NCBI RefSeq assembly: GCF_029392015.1
Contig: NZ_CP113925.1
Span: 372,001-436,000, forward strand
DNA: 64,000 bases
Direction of reading: 5' to 3'
Source: Bifidobacterium sp. ESL0728
Lineage (GTDB): Bacteria; Actinomycetota; Actinomycetes; Actinomycetales; Bifidobacteriaceae
Positions 44,324 through 53,804 of this stretch are shown here, one piece after another. The notes under the pieces were generated by a model. It saw only the letters and a program-made list of their open reading frames with translations, did no database searches and had not been told where the DNA came from. How positions within the stretch are numbered: position 1 is the first letter of the stretch; every line of letters begins with the position of its first letter. The translations under genes and the position numbers were made by a program.

Positions 44324-45139
44324 ATGAGTAATTCGACAGCATCGGTTCGCGCCGAGTCTTCGGAATCGTCCGATAATGGTGTGCCATTTGAAGATGATGG
44401 CATTGTTTCTCGTGCGATTTTGGACAATGCGTTATCGGCCGATGGCACCGCTAACCTGAGTGCGGAAGCGGCAAACGCCTACAAAGTCAAGCTTTGCGGG
44501 CTCAAGCGCGAGCAGGATATGGACGCCGCGTTGGCGGCTGGTAGTGATGCCGTCGGATTCATTGTTGACTTCCCTAAATCGCACCGTTCGATTTCGCCGG
44601 AGCGTGTGGCCGAACTGGTTCGTTATATAAAGGCCCAGGCCCGCGAAACCGGTGTAAACCCACCAGCTGCGGTAGGGGTGTTTGTCGACGAACCGGCCGA
44701 GCGCGTGGCGCAAATCGCGCGTGACGCAGGTCTTGACGTGGTTCAGCTTCACGGACATGAAGACGAGGATTATCTTGCGGAACTCCGTGAGCTGGCAACT
44801 GTGCCGATCATGCAGGCGTTCAAGGTGCGCGAGGCGTTGGACGTGGCTCGGGCCGTCGAGTCGTCGGCCGATATGGTGTTGCTCGACGCGGGTGCGGGCG
44901 ATGGCAAGACCTTCGACTGGTCGCTCGTTCGTGATGTCAATCGTCCGTTCATGCTGGCCGGCGGTCTCACCCCGGAAAATGTGGCCGAAGCGATCCGGGC
45001 GACGCACCCGTTCGGTGTCGACATGAGCTCGGGCGTCGAAACCGAACGTCTCAAGGATCCAGCCAAGATGTGTGCCGCAGTCAGGGCGGTACGGGAAGCG
45101 TCGAATAATGCGAAAGCTGGTGAAGTCGATGACGAATAA
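44324..45139 (+). CDS. trpF: Phosphoribosylanthranilate isomerase with N-terminal extension
   Basis: 271 residues. The isomerase barrel starts near residue 52 with YKVKLCGLKREQDM (catalytic Cys). Other motifs: AVGFIVDFPKSHRSI, VGVFVDEP, VVQLHGHEDEDYL, LLDAGAGDGKTFDW (catalytic Asp) and MLAGGLTPENVAEAI. The first 50 residues are Ser/Asn/Asp/Ala-rich, not part of the family, and begin with the sequence repeated in the upstream micro-ORFs. GAGAGG precedes the ATG at 44324; a GTG at 44309 is less likely. Confidence 0.9.
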   Translation: MSNSTASVRAESSESSDNGVPFEDDGIVSRAILDNALSADGTANLSAEAANAYKVKLCGLKREQDMDAALAAGSDAVGFIVDFPKSHRSISPERVAELVRYIKAQARETGVNPPAAVGVFVDEPAERVAQIARDAGLDVVQLHGHEDEDYLAELRELATVPIMQAFKVREALDVARAVESSADMVLLDAGAGDGKTFDWSLVRDVNRPFMLAGGLTPENVAEAIRATHPFGVDMSSGVETERLKDPAKMCAAVRAVREASNNAKAGEVDDE

Positions 45140-45148
45140 CTCAAAGGT

Positions 45149-45323
45149 ATGTGCTCTCCGCAATCTGAAATCGTAGGTACTTCAACGTAATTGTAATGCA
45201 AATGCTATCGGCGATGGAGGATGTCCACCTTGTCAACTCGACAAAATGAATGCAAAAGTAACTATTGACGAAATAAGCAAGCCGCACAGTCTCGTCAGTC
45301 CGGAATTCGGGTATCCGCAATAG
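45149..45323 (+). other. Chain of three very short ORFs between trpF and trpB
   Basis: ORFs at 45149-45190 (13 codons), 45196-45249 (17) and 45246-45323 (25) lie end to end. The last two overlap as ATGA, and the first has AAAGG near its ATG. Unlike the trpC-trpF gap, no start-region duplication is visible, so chance is a real alternative. The region is AT-rich. Confidence 0.25.
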
Positions 45324-45399
45324 GAAATCCGACCGAACCAAACCATCAACCAGAAATACAATCAACTGTCATAGATGTTATATAAAAAGGAGCAATCTC

Positions 45400-46599
45400 A
45401 TGACCAATTCGCCCAATTCAAAGGGGCGCTTCGGCATCCACGGGGGCCAGTACATCCCCGAGACGCTGATGGGCGCCGTCAACGAGCTGGAGGAGGCCTA
45501 CAATCATTACAAAAATGATCCCGACTTCATCGCCGAGCTTGATGACCTCGAGAAAAAGTATGCCGGCCGTCCGTCGTTGCTGTATTACGCAGACAATATG
45601 ACCAAGGATCTCGGCGGCGCGAAAGTCTATTTGAAGCGCGAGGACTTGAACCATACCGGCGCGCACAAGATCAACAACGTGCTTGGTCAGGCGCTGCTCG
45701 CCAAGCGCATGGGTAAGACCCGCCTCATCGCCGAAACCGGCGCGGGACAGCATGGCGTGGCCACGGCCACCGTCGCGGCGCTGTTCGGTATGGAATGCGT
45801 GGTCTACATGGGTCAGGTGGATATGGAACGCCAGGCTTTGAACGTCTATCGCATGCGTTTGCTCGGCGCGGAAGTGCGCGGCGTCACCAGCGGCACCGGC
45901 ACGCTGAAGGACGCGGTTTCCGAAACCTTCCGCGAATGGACGCGTCGCATCTCCGACACCCATTACTGCCTCGGCTCGTGCATGGGCCCGCACCCCTTCC
46001 CGACGATGGTGCGTGATTTCCAGTCCGTCATCTCCAAGGAGGCCCGCGAGCAGATTCTCGCCGACGAAGGCAAGCTCCCGGCCGCAGTGATTGCGTGCGT
46101 CGGCGGCGGCTCCAACGCCATCGGCAGCTTCTACAACTTCATCAACGACAAGGACGTGCAGCTCATCGGCTGTGAGGCGGCCGGACGCGGCATCGACACC
46201 AAGGAAACCGCAGCGACCATGAACACCGGTTCGCTCGGCATCTTCCACGGCATGAAAAGCTACTTCTGCCAGAACGAATACGGCCAGATCGCGCCGGTCT
46301 ATACGATTTCCGCCGGTCTCGATTACCCGGGCGTCGGCCCCGAACACGCGGCGCTGAAGGATTCCGGGCGTGCCCAATATGTGCCGATCAACGACGACGA
46401 GGCCGTCGACGCCTTCGAATACCTGAGCCGTACCGAGGGCATCATTCCGGCCATCGAAAGCGCTCACGCCGTGGCCTACGCCATGAAACTCGCCCCGACG
46501 CTGCCAAAGGACCAAAATATCATCGTCACCCTTTCCGGGCGTGGCGACAAGGATGTGGCGGCCATCGCCCGCTACCGCGGGGAGGATCTTCATGACTGA
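45400..46599 (+). CDS. trpB: Tryptophan synthase beta subunit
   Basis: 399 residues, PLP enzyme joining indole and serine. It shows [14 protein letters not shown], the PLP lysine in [32 protein letters not shown], the phosphate-binding [10 protein letters not shown] and [20 protein letters not shown] lies before the ATG. Its last codons hold GGGGAGGAT, the ribosome site of a micro-ORF that starts inside trpB. Confidence 0.95.
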   Translation: MTNSPNSKGRFGIHGGQYIPETLMGAVNELEEAYNHYKNDPDFIAELDDLEKKYAGRPSLLYYADNMTKDLGGAKVYLKREDLNHTGAHKINNVLGQALLAKRMGKTRLIAETGAGQHGVATATVAALFGMECVVYMGQVDMERQALNVYRMRLLGAEVRGVTSGTGTLKDAVSETFREWTRRISDTHYCLGSCMGPHPFPTMVRDFQSVISKEAREQILADEGKLPAAVIACVGGGSNAIGSFYNFINDKDVQLIGCEAAGRGIDTKETAATMNTGSLGIFHGMKSYFCQNEYGQIAPVYTISAGLDYPGVGPEHAALKDSGRAQYVPINDDEAVDAFEYLSRTEGIIPAIESAHAVAYAMKLAPTLPKDQNIIVTLSGRGDKDVAAIARYRGEDLHD

Positions 46600-46738
46600 G
46601 ACAACAACCAAGGTCAACGGTGTGAATGGTGCAGCCGGTGCATTTGCGGTGACCGGTGTGAATGGTGCAGCCGGTGCAAATGGTATGGCCAATGGAAACG
46701 GGCGGAGCGACGAAAACGCTGTGAAAGGATGCAACTGA
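46592..46738 (+). CDS. Micro-ORF between trpB and trpA (48 codons)
   Basis: The ATG lies inside the last codons of trpB, with GGAGGA 6 bases upstream. It begins MTETTTK, while trpA begins MTETTNI; the DNA ATGACTGAGACAAC is shared with one change. The rest is a Gly/Ala/Asn/Val repeat (VNGAAGA). It stops with TGA one base before the trpA ATG (TGATATG). It is out of frame with trpA by one base. The original trpA start was probably at 46592. Confidence 0.5.
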   Translation: MTETTTKVNGVNGAAGAFAVTGVNGAAGANGMANGNGRSDENAVKGCN

Positions 46739-46739
46739 T

Positions 46740-47657
46740 ATGACTGAGACCACGAATATTACTGGTGCGGCTGGCAACCAGCGGTCGCAACAAAACATGG
46801 AAGCCAGCGCTGTCGATGCCGGTGATACGTCGCGTCGGCAGAGTGTCGGTACTCGCCGTTCCCGCATCTTGGAAGCGTTCACCGCCCCCGACGGCAGCCG
46901 CCGCAAGGCTTTCATCCCGTTCGTCACTGTGGGCGATCCGTCGATTGCACTCACCGAAAAGCTCGTGCCGGCCATGATTGACGCCGGTGCGGATTTGATC
47001 GAGCTGGGTGTCCCCTTCTCCGACCCGACCGCCGAAGGCCCGGTCATCCAGGAAGCCAGCAACCGTGCGCTTTCCGCAGGAACCACGACTGACGACGCCT
47101 TCGCGCTGGTCAAGCGCCTGCGCCGCGACCACAAGATCGAGACGCCGATGGTCTTCATGACCTACGCCAACGTGCTCTATTCCTACGGCCTCGAGCGTTT
47201 CGCGCATCGTGCCGCGGAAGTCGGGCTCGACGGCGTGATCTTGCCGGACGTGCCGCACGAAGAGAAGCCGGAGTTCGACGAGCCGCTGGCGGCCGTTGGG
47301 CTTGATCTGGTCAGCCTCATCGCCCCGACCTCGCACGAGCGCATCCACAGCATCGCCTCCGACGCGAAAGGCTTCATCTATTGCGTGAGCTCGCTCGGCG
47401 TGACCGGCGTGCGCAAGGAAATCACCAGCGACGTGAAGGGCATGGTGCGCGAGGTGCGCTCCGTCACCGACGTGCCCGCCGCCATCGGCTTCGGCATCTC
47501 CACCCCCGAGCAGGCCGCCACCATGGCTGCAGATTCGGACGGTGCCATCGTCGGTTCGGCCATCGTCCGTTTGGTCGGCAAATACGGCGAGGACGCGGTG
47601 CCATACGTCACCGATTACGTCCGCTCGCTGGCCGAAGCCGTTCACGGGCTGAACTGA
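46740..47657 (+). CDS. trpA: Tryptophan synthase alpha subunit
   Basis: 305 residues. Cleaves indoleglycerol phosphate to indole for TrpB. An Asn/Gln/Ser-rich N-terminal extension of about 35 residues precedes the barrel. Motifs: FIPFVTVGDPS, LIELGVPFSDPTAEGPVIQ (catalytic Glu and Asp), VMFMTYANVLYSYG, IYCVSSLGVTGVR and AIGFGISTPEQAA. AAAGGA precedes the ATG; coupling from the micro-ORF by TGATATG is likely. Last gene of the operon; no terminator hairpin is obvious. Confidence 0.94.
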   Translation: MTETTNITGAAGNQRSQQNMEASAVDAGDTSRRQSVGTRRSRILEAFTAPDGSRRKAFIPFVTVGDPSIALTEKLVPAMIDAGADLIELGVPFSDPTAEGPVIQEASNRALSAGTTTDDAFALVKRLRRDHKIETPMVFMTYANVLYSYGLERFAHRAAEVGLDGVILPDVPHEEKPEFDEPLAAVGLDLVSLIAPTSHERIHSIASDAKGFIYCVSSLGVTGVRKEITSDVKGMVREVRSVTDVPAAIGFGISTPEQAATMAADSDGAIVGSAIVRLVGKYGEDAVPYVTDYVRSLAEAVHGLN

Positions 47658-47712
47658 GCAGGCTTGCGCGTGTACACGATGTGTGCGGCGCTGTCTGAGG
47701 AAGTAAATGCAT

Positions 47713-47930
47713 AAAAAGTGCATTTTGGCGGTCGTATCTTGCATGTTTTTGACGTAATTGTGGAAAATGTGCACTATACGGCCGCTATTTTGCATGTTTT
47801 TTACGTTACTGTCAGAAAAGTGCGTTTTGGAGATGGGGAACGGACGGAAAGTTGAAGGTGTTTTCCTCTTTTCCATGTGCCCGATTGTATTTTGCACGTT
47901 TTTCGCGTCAATGGTATAAAAATGCGATTT
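47713..47930. repeat. Second 51-bp repeat family after trpA
   Basis: AAAAGTGC-type left motifs fall at 47718, 47769, 47820 and (as ATGC) 47922. TTGCAYGTTTTT right motifs fall at 47739, 47790 and 47892. All are spaced by 51 or 102 bp. The third unit is diverged. Left AAAAAGTGCA and right TTGCATGTTTTT are partly complementary. The sequence differs from the 15.4-kb family but has the same period and layout. Confidence 0.65.
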
Positions 47931-47995
47931 GGCCCGGGTCGCGATGACATGGGCATGCATAATATGGAGTCGGTAAATCGAGTGGGAAGCGGGGA

Positions 47996-49132
47996 ATGAT
48001 GACTGCTTATATGGATCACAAGAATCTCGCCAACGAGGTCATCGACGAGGCGCGAATCAAGGAAATCACGGACGGCGTGCATCGCGTGCTTGACGACATC
48101 GCACAAGCCGAGGCGGCGTCCGGGCGCGAAACCGGATCGGTCAAATTGCTCGCGGCAACGAAAACTCGTGATGTCGGCGAGATCATGGCGGCCATCGACG
48201 CAGGCGTGCGCATGATCGGCGAAAACCGTCCGCAGGAAATCTCCGCCAAGGCCGAGGGCTTGATTCGTCAGTGCTCCGAGCGCGGTTTCTCGCTGGGTGC
48301 CGCCGCGAACGCAGGTTTGCAAAGTGGCGGTGCAGATTTGCTGTCTTCTTCGGCACCGTCAAAACGGGGTTCTGCCGTTTCTGCCGTTTCTGCCGTTTCT
48401 GACGCTTCTGCCGCTTCGGGTACGCGGAATATCAACGGTTCCAATGGTTCTGTTGCTGGTAGTGAGCAGAGTGCTAATGGTTCCAATGGTTCTGATGCCG
48501 GCAATAGGCAGAATGTTCATGGTTCCGACAATTCCGCTATTGTGAATGCTCAGAATGCCAATGGTTCCAAAGGCTCTGATGGTACGAATGCCCGAAATGT
48601 CAACGGTTCCAGCGTTTCTGCCGCTTCCCAAGCCGCGCCGAACGGCCACATCCCGTTTCATCTCATCGGCCAGCTGCAATCCAACAAAATCGGCAAGGTG
48701 CTGCCCTATGTTGACACCATCGAATCCGTCGGTTCGCTCGAAGAAGCGCAGAAAATCGCGCGTCGCGCGCTCGCTCGCCATATCGTGGTCGGCGTGCTGA
48801 TGGAGGTCAACGAATCCGGGGAGGCGTCGAAGTCCGGCTGCGAACCCGACGAAGCGGTCGACCTCGCCTACCAGATTGCCGCCCTCGAAGGCTTGCAATT
48901 GCAGGGTTTGATGACCATCGGTGCCCATGTCGACGACGAAAAGACGATACGCAACGGCTTCGCCCACCTGCGTGGCACCCGCGACACGATTCTCAAGTCC
49001 GGCGAACCCGGAACGGCGCAATGTCGGGAACTTTCGATGGGCATGACCCACGATATGGACTACGCCGTGGCCGAGGGCTCGACCATCGTGCGCGTCGGCA
49101 CCGCGATTTTCGGCGAGCGCGCGTTCATCTGA
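47996..49132 (+). CDS. YggS-family PLP homeostasis protein with a large insert
   Basis: 378 residues against about 230 in usual members. The PLP-binding barrel has KLLAATKTRDVGEI (Lys), MIGENRPQE, then FHLIGQLQSNKIGKVL, IVVGVLMEVNESGEASKSG, LQGLMTIG and ELSMGMTHDMDYAVAEGSTIVRVGTAIFG. A Ser/Asn/Gly/Ala-rich insert of about 115 residues (48300-48645), made of units like NGSNGSDAG, separates MIGENRPQE from HFxLIGxLQ, near the usual position of a surface loop. It binds PLP and buffers it rather than catalysing a known reaction. ATG 47996 and 47999 are both possible. Confidence 0.85.
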   Translation: MMTAYMDHKNLANEVIDEARIKEITDGVHRVLDDIAQAEAASGRETGSVKLLAATKTRDVGEIMAAIDAGVRMIGENRPQEISAKAEGLIRQCSERGFSLGAAANAGLQSGGADLLSSSAPSKRGSAVSAVSAVSDASAASGTRNINGSNGSVAGSEQSANGSNGSDAGNRQNVHGSDNSAIVNAQNANGSKGSDGTNARNVNGSSVSAASQAAPNGHIPFHLIGQLQSNKIGKVLPYVDTIESVGSLEEAQKIARRALARHIVVGVLMEVNESGEASKSGCEPDEAVDLAYQIAALEGLQLQGLMTIGAHVDDEKTIRNGFAHLRGTRDTILKSGEPGTAQCRELSMGMTHDMDYAVAEGSTIVRVGTAIFGERAFI

Positions 49133-49306
49133 GACTGTGAAATCGTTGTGGCCGCAGGCGTCCCGGTAATTGCGCAGAATTGTGGAATATAGTAAGTAAT
49201 GGTAAATAGAGATGGGGTCTGCCGGAATTTAGGCTATCGATGATGTTTTAATGTTTTCGGAAGGCGACGAGAGAGAATTGAGAGTTACATCAACATTCGG
49301 GGGAAG

Positions 49307-49657
49307 ATGATGAGAGAGCAGACGAAAATGAAGGGGATTTCGGTTAGGGGCAAAGCCAGAACCAACGGCCGCGTGATTCGCGTTCGTGCGGTGGTCACCG
49401 GCATGGTGCAAGGTGTCGGCTACCGCTATTTCGCAGTCAATGAGGCGCATCGTTGCGGTGTTGCCGGCTGGGTGCGCAACCGTCTCGACGGGTCCGTCGA
49501 AGTTGAAGCGCAAGGTGAGCGGACCTTGGTCTCCGCATTCGTCGAACGGCTCGGCCACGGCCCGCAATGGGGTCGCGTCGACCACGTGGAAACCACGGAA
49601 ATCCCGCTTTGTGATAACGAAGGTTTCGAATTTCGCGTCCGCCGCGATGCTTTCTGA
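49307..49657 (+). CDS. acyP: Acylphosphatase
   Basis: 116 residues; hydrolyses acyl phosphates. The active site is VTGMVQGVGYRYF (catalytic Arg) with the Asn in VAGWVRNRLDGSVEVEAQG. The C-terminus FEFRVRRDAF is typical. An N-terminal extension of about 25 basic residues depends on the start; later in-frame ATGs exist. Acetyl phosphate from the bifid shunt and pyruvate oxidase is a plausible substrate, though no operon link is seen. Confidence 0.88.
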   Translation: MMREQTKMKGISVRGKARTNGRVIRVRAVVTGMVQGVGYRYFAVNEAHRCGVAGWVRNRLDGSVEVEAQGERTLVSAFVERLGHGPQWGRVDHVETTEIPLCDNEGFEFRVRRDAF

Positions 49658-49815
49658 GATTGTCGATTTCGAGCGTACGCACTGAATTTCGTACCAGCGA
49701 AGGCGTGTCTGTGTGGATTGAAAAGCGACTTTTAGCCAATTCTTGACCATACTGATTTTGGTTGTATTTCGGTTTTTGCCCGCCAAAGACGGGGAAATGG
49801 CGTAAACTAAAAAAC

Positions 49816-50631
49816 ATGAAAATTGCACGCTATTCCTACAACGATGTTCCGCACTATGCTTTTGTGCAAACCGACAACAACGACAAGAAGGAGTATCTCG
49901 TCGAGCTTGACGGTTATCCCTTCGGCTCCCAGCCGGTGAAGCCGACCGGCGAGCGCCATCTGATCGACGAAGAGGGCATTCGCCTACTTTCGCCGGTTAT
50001 CCCTTCCAAGGTCTACGGCCTTGCCAAAAACTACGAGGCCCACGCCGAGTACATGCACAGCAAGGGCCAGTCCGCCGCCGAGCACGCTCCCAGCGAGATG
50101 GTCATTTTCATGAAGCCTGCCACTTCGGTCATCGGCCCTGACGATCCGATCGTCATTCCGGGCTATTCCAACGATATGAATTTCGAGCCCGAAGTGGCCG
50201 TGGTCATGGGCCGCATCGCCAAGAACGTCCCGGTCGAGAAGGCCATGGATTACGTCCTCGGCTTTACCTGCGTCAACGACGTGACGTTGCGCGATTTGCA
50301 GGGTGAGGATCCGATGTGGACGCGTGCCAAGGGCTTCGACACCTCCTGCCCGCTTGGCCCGTGGGTCGAGACCGATCTCAATTGGAAGGACGCGAAGATC
50401 TCCTTCACGCTGAACGGCAAGGATGTGCCGGATGCTTCGGGCACCACGGCTGACCTGATCCATTCGATTCCCGAGCAGATTGCCGAGATTTCAAGTTTCT
50501 CGACGCTTCTGCCGGGAGACGTCATTATGACAGGCACCCCGAACGCTTACGGCACGCTGAAGCCCGGAGACGAAGCCATCGTCAACATCGAGGGCATCGG
50601 CTCCCTGCGTAACGTGGTGGTCAAAGGCTGA
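49816..50631 (+). CDS. Fumarylacetoacetate hydrolase family protein
   Basis: 271 residues of the FAH/5-oxopent-3-ene-1,2,5-tricarboxylate decarboxylase fold. Motifs: VYGLAKNYEAHAEYM, IFMKPATSVIGPDDPI, FEPEVAVVMGR (metal-binding Glu), GFTCVNDVTLRDLQ, ARAKGFDTSCPLGPW and IMTGTPNAYGTLKPGD. Likely an oxaloacetate decarboxylase or acylpyruvase-type clean-up enzyme, but substrate is not deducible. The ATG at 49816 has no clear ribosome site; the message may be leaderless. Confidence 0.82.
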   Translation: MKIARYSYNDVPHYAFVQTDNNDKKEYLVELDGYPFGSQPVKPTGERHLIDEEGIRLLSPVIPSKVYGLAKNYEAHAEYMHSKGQSAAEHAPSEMVIFMKPATSVIGPDDPIVIPGYSNDMNFEPEVAVVMGRIAKNVPVEKAMDYVLGFTCVNDVTLRDLQGEDPMWTRAKGFDTSCPLGPWVETDLNWKDAKISFTLNGKDVPDASGTTADLIHSIPEQIAEISSFSTLLPGDVIMTGTPNAYGTLKPGDEAIVNIEGIGSLRNVVVKG

Positions 50632-50688
50632 ACTGCAGAATCAATCGCGGTTGGTAATCGCGGTTTCATAAATAAATATGTATTAAAA

Positions 50689-50732
50689 GGCCGGTCGGCG
50701 GAATCTGGGTTCCGTCGGTCGGTTTGTTTTTA
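50689..50732 (+). terminator. Terminator after the FAH-family gene
   Basis: An imperfect GC-rich stem (GGCCGGTCGGCGGAA with TTCCGTCGGTCGG) and a TTTGTTTTT run follow the stop by about 60 bases. Confidence 0.6.
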
Positions 50733-50824
50733 TCCGATAGCTGTTATTGAAAGGTATGTATAACGCCACGAAAACGACGATTAACAGGTATTTGAATTAC
50801 ATAACTAGACAATGACGTCTAAAA

Positions 50825-50845
50825 GTTGAGTCGAATAGACTCAAG
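50825..50845. promoter_or_regulatory. HAIR element (HspR-binding site) upstream of clpB
   Basis: TTGAGT at 50826-50831, seven bases, then ACTCAAG at 50839-50845: one mismatch from the actinobacterial consensus CTTGAGT-N7-ACTCAAG. It lies about 110 bases before the clpB ATG, fitting heat-shock repression by HspR. Confidence 0.85.
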
Positions 50846-50952
50846 TTTTGGGAATAGAACTCCTCCGTTTGCGGTTGTAATAAGCAGAGATTGAATAATG
50901 CCTTGAATTCCAACGATTCACGAAGGAACAGGGCGAACAAACGGAGGAAAAC

Positions 50953-53586
50953 ATGGAACAACAATTTACGACCATGGCTCAGGAAGCCATCGGAGACGCG
51001 ATTCAAAGCGCGTCGGCTGCGGGCAATCCGCAGGTTGATACTTTGCATCTGATGGATGCGTTGCTGCGTCAGGAAAACAGCGTGGTCACGGGACTGATCA
51101 GCGCCGCGGGCGGGGACCCGAAGGCCATCGGCGCCGCAGTGCGCAACGCGTTGGTCGCGCTGCCGAGCGCGAGCGGGTCTTCGACTTCGCAGCCGCAGGC
51201 GAGCCGCCAACTGACGGCCGCGTTGGCTCAGGCCGAGAAGGAAATGCAGAAGATGGGCGACGAATACGTCTCCACCGAACATCTGCTCATCGGCATCGCC
51301 GACGCCGCGCCCAATGAGAGCGCGACGATTTTGAGGAGCAACGGCGTGACAGCCGAAGCCTTGCGCAAGGCCGTTCCGAGCGTGCGTGGCGGTGCGAAAG
51401 TGACCAGCCCGGACGCCGAAGGCAGCTACAAGGCGCTGGAGAAGTACTCCACCGACCTGACCGCCCAGGCCAGGGAAGGCAAGCTCGACCCGGTGATTGG
51501 CCGCGATCAGGAGATTCGCCGCGTCATCCAGATTCTTTCCCGCCGTACCAAGAACAACCCTGTGCTGATCGGCGAGCCCGGCGTCGGCAAGACCGCCGTC
51601 GTCGAAGGTCTGGCGGAACGCATCGTGGCGGGCGACGTCCCCACGACCCTGCAGAACAAGAAGCTCATCAGCCTTGACTTGGGTTCGATGGTGGCCGGTT
51701 CGAAGTACCGTGGCGAGTTCGAGGAACGCCTGAAGTCCGTCTTGAACGAGATCAAGAGCGCGAACGGCGAGATCATCACCTTCATCGACGAGATTCACAC
51801 CATCGTCGGCGCTGGTGCCGCGGAAGGCTCGATGGACGCCGGCAATATGTTGAAGCCCATGCTGGCCCGCGGCGAGCTCCGTCTGATTGGCGCGACCACG
51901 CTCGACGAATACCGCGAGAACATCGAGAAGGACCCGGCGCTGGAGCGTCGTTTCCAGCAGGTCTTCGTCGGTGAGCCGAGCGTTGAAGACACCATTGCCA
52001 TTCTGCGTGGCCTGAAGCAGCGTTACGAGGCGCACCACAAGGTGACCATCGGCGACGACGCGCTCGTTGCCGCCGCGACGCTTTCCAACCGCTATATCAC
52101 CGGTCGTCAGCTGCCTGATAAGGCCATCGATCTGGTCGATGAGGCGGCGGCGCACCTGCGCATGGAGCTCGATAGCCAGCCCGAGGAAATCGATGAACTG
52201 CAACGTCGCGAGACCCGTCTCGAGATGGAGGAGATGCAGCTGAAGAAGGCCGAGGATCCTGCCAGCAAGGACCGCCTGAAGAAGCTGCAAAGCGACTTGG
52301 CGGACACCCGCGAAAAGCTTTCGGGTCTGAAGGCTCGTTGGGATCAGGAGAAGGCCGGCCACAACAAGGTCGGCGACCTGCGCGCCCAGCTCGATGCCAA
52401 GAAGGTGCAGGCCGACAAGTACACCCGCGAGGGCGACTTGGAGAAGGCCAGTAAGATTCTTTACGGCGAAGTTCCGGCGATTCAGAAGCAGCTGGATCTG
52501 GCCGAACAGGCCGCGGACGAAGAGAACGCAAAAGGCGAGGAAACCGAGCCGATGGTTCCCGACCACGTGGACGCCGATTCGGTGGCGGGCATCGTCTCCG
52601 AATGGACCGGCATCCCCGTCGGACGTCTGATGGAGGGCGAGAACGAGAAGCTTCTGCATATGGAAGACTACTTGGGCAAGCGCGTCATCGGCCAGAAGGA
52701 AGCCATTCAGGCGGTTTCGGACGCTGTGCGGCGCTCGCGTGCCGGCATCTCCGATCCGAATCGTCCGACCGGTTCGTTCCTCTTCCTCGGGCCCACCGGC
52801 GTGGGCAAGACGGAGCTCGCCAAGGCGTTGGCGGACTTCCTCTTCGACGACGAGAAGGCCATGGTGCGTATCGACATGAGCGAGTACATGGAAAAGGGTT
52901 CCGTGACCCGCCTGATCGGTGCGGCCCCTGGCTACGTCGGCTACGAAGAGGGCGGTCAGTTGACCGAGGCCGTACGCCGTCGTCCTTACTCCGTCGTGCT
53001 GTTCGACGAGGTGGAGAAGGCGAATCCCGAGATCTTCGACATCCTTCTGCAGGTGCTTGACGACGGCCGTCTGACCGATGGCCAGGGCCGGACCGTGGAC
53101 TTCAAGAACACGATCCTCATCATGACTTCGAACCTCGGTTCGCAGTTCCTGGTGCAGCCTGATTTGGATGACGAGGCGAAGAAGAAGGCGGTTATGGACG
53201 CCGTCCACGCGCACTTCAAGCCCGAGTTTCTCAACCGTCTCGACGAGCTGGTCATCTTCCATCCGCTTACCCGCGAGGAACTGGGCGAGATTGTGGATAT
53301 TCAAGTCAAGCAGGTTGCGTCTCGCTTGACCGACCGCCGCATCACGCTCGACGTCACCAAGGCTGCGAAGGAATGGCTCGCCAACGCCGGTTACGACCCG
53401 GCTTACGGCGCCCGTCCGTTGCGTCGTCTGGTGCAGACCGAGGTCGGCGACCAGATGGCGAAGATGTTGCTTTCGGGCAAGGTCCACGACGGCGACACCG
53501 TCTTGGTCGACCAGACCGGCGGCGATCATCTCGAGCTGAGCACGATGCCCGAGGACCCGCTGAGCGAGGATCACGACAGCAAGTGA
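50953..53586 (+). CDS. clpB: ATP-dependent disaggregase ClpB
   Basis: 877 residues. An N-terminal Clp repeat domain (to about 150) precedes two AAA+ modules. Walker A sites are GEPGVGKT (about 211) and GPTGVGKT (about 616); Walker B sites are FIDEIHT and VLFDEVEKA. Between them the coiled middle domain (about 410-540, [21 protein letters not shown]) identifies ClpB rather than ClpC/ClpA. It rescues aggregated proteins with DnaK. GGAGG precedes the ATG. An HspR-type HAIR site lies upstream and two hairpins follow. Confidence 0.96.
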   Translation: MEQQFTTMAQEAIGDAIQSASAAGNPQVDTLHLMDALLRQENSVVTGLISAAGGDPKAIGAAVRNALVALPSASGSSTSQPQASRQLTAALAQAEKEMQKMGDEYVSTEHLLIGIADAAPNESATILRSNGVTAEALRKAVPSVRGGAKVTSPDAEGSYKALEKYSTDLTAQAREGKLDPVIGRDQEIRRVIQILSRRTKNNPVLIGEPGVGKTAVVEGLAERIVAGDVPTTLQNKKLISLDLGSMVAGSKYRGEFEERLKSVLNEIKSANGEIITFIDEIHTIVGAGAAEGSMDAGNMLKPMLARGELRLIGATTLDEYRENIEKDPALERRFQQVFVGEPSVEDTIAILRGLKQRYEAHHKVTIGDDALVAAATLSNRYITGRQLPDKAIDLVDEAAAHLRMELDSQPEEIDELQRRETRLEMEEMQLKKAEDPASKDRLKKLQSDLADTREKLSGLKARWDQEKAGHNKVGDLRAQLDAKKVQADKYTREGDLEKASKILYGEVPAIQKQLDLAEQAADEENAKGEETEPMVPDHVDADSVAGIVSEWTGIPVGRLMEGENEKLLHMEDYLGKRVIGQKEAIQAVSDAVRRSRAGISDPNRPTGSFLFLGPTGVGKTELAKALADFLFDDEKAMVRIDMSEYMEKGSVTRLIGAAPGYVGYEEGGQLTEAVRRRPYSVVLFDEVEKANPEIFDILLQVLDDGRLTDGQGRTVDFKNTILIMTSNLGSQFLVQPDLDDEAKKKAVMDAVHAHFKPEFLNRLDELVIFHPLTREELGEIVDIQVKQVASRLTDRRITLDVTKAAKEWLANAGYDPAYGARPLRRLVQTEVGDQMAKMLLSGKVHDGDTVLVDQTGGDHLELSTMPEDPLSEDHDSK

Positions 53587-53599
53587 TCTGACAGTGTGA

Positions 53600-53643
53600 A
53601 TCTCGTTGCGAAATACTGATAAACCAACATTCCGCAACGAGAT
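53600..53643 (+). terminator. First hairpin after clpB
   Basis: ATCTCGTTGCG (53600-53610) pairs with CGCAACGAGAT (53633-53643), an 11-bp stem just after the stop codon. No T-run follows, so it may protect the 3-prime end rather than terminate. Confidence 0.5.
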
Positions 53644-53686
53644 CTGCAGGTTTATCGATAACAGATAGATAAGTAGTATCTGGCAC

Positions 53687-53735
53687 AAGAGCCGGACTGT
53701 TGCAGCAATGCGATGGTCCGGCTCTTCTGCTGTTT
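53687..53735 (+). terminator. Main terminator of clpB
   Basis: AAGAGCCGGAC (53687-53697) pairs with GTCCGGCTCTT (53716-53726), and TCTGCTGTTTT follows. Confidence 0.75.
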
Positions 53736-53804
53736 TCCGAGATTATGCATTGTTGCTAGGCATACTGATTTGCAGCAGGGAACATCTTAGGCTTAGAAAA
53801 ATCG

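Noticed and set aside
50797..53688. 963-codon minus-strand ORF
   Set aside because: It is the antisense of clpB, whose plus-strand product has all family motifs.
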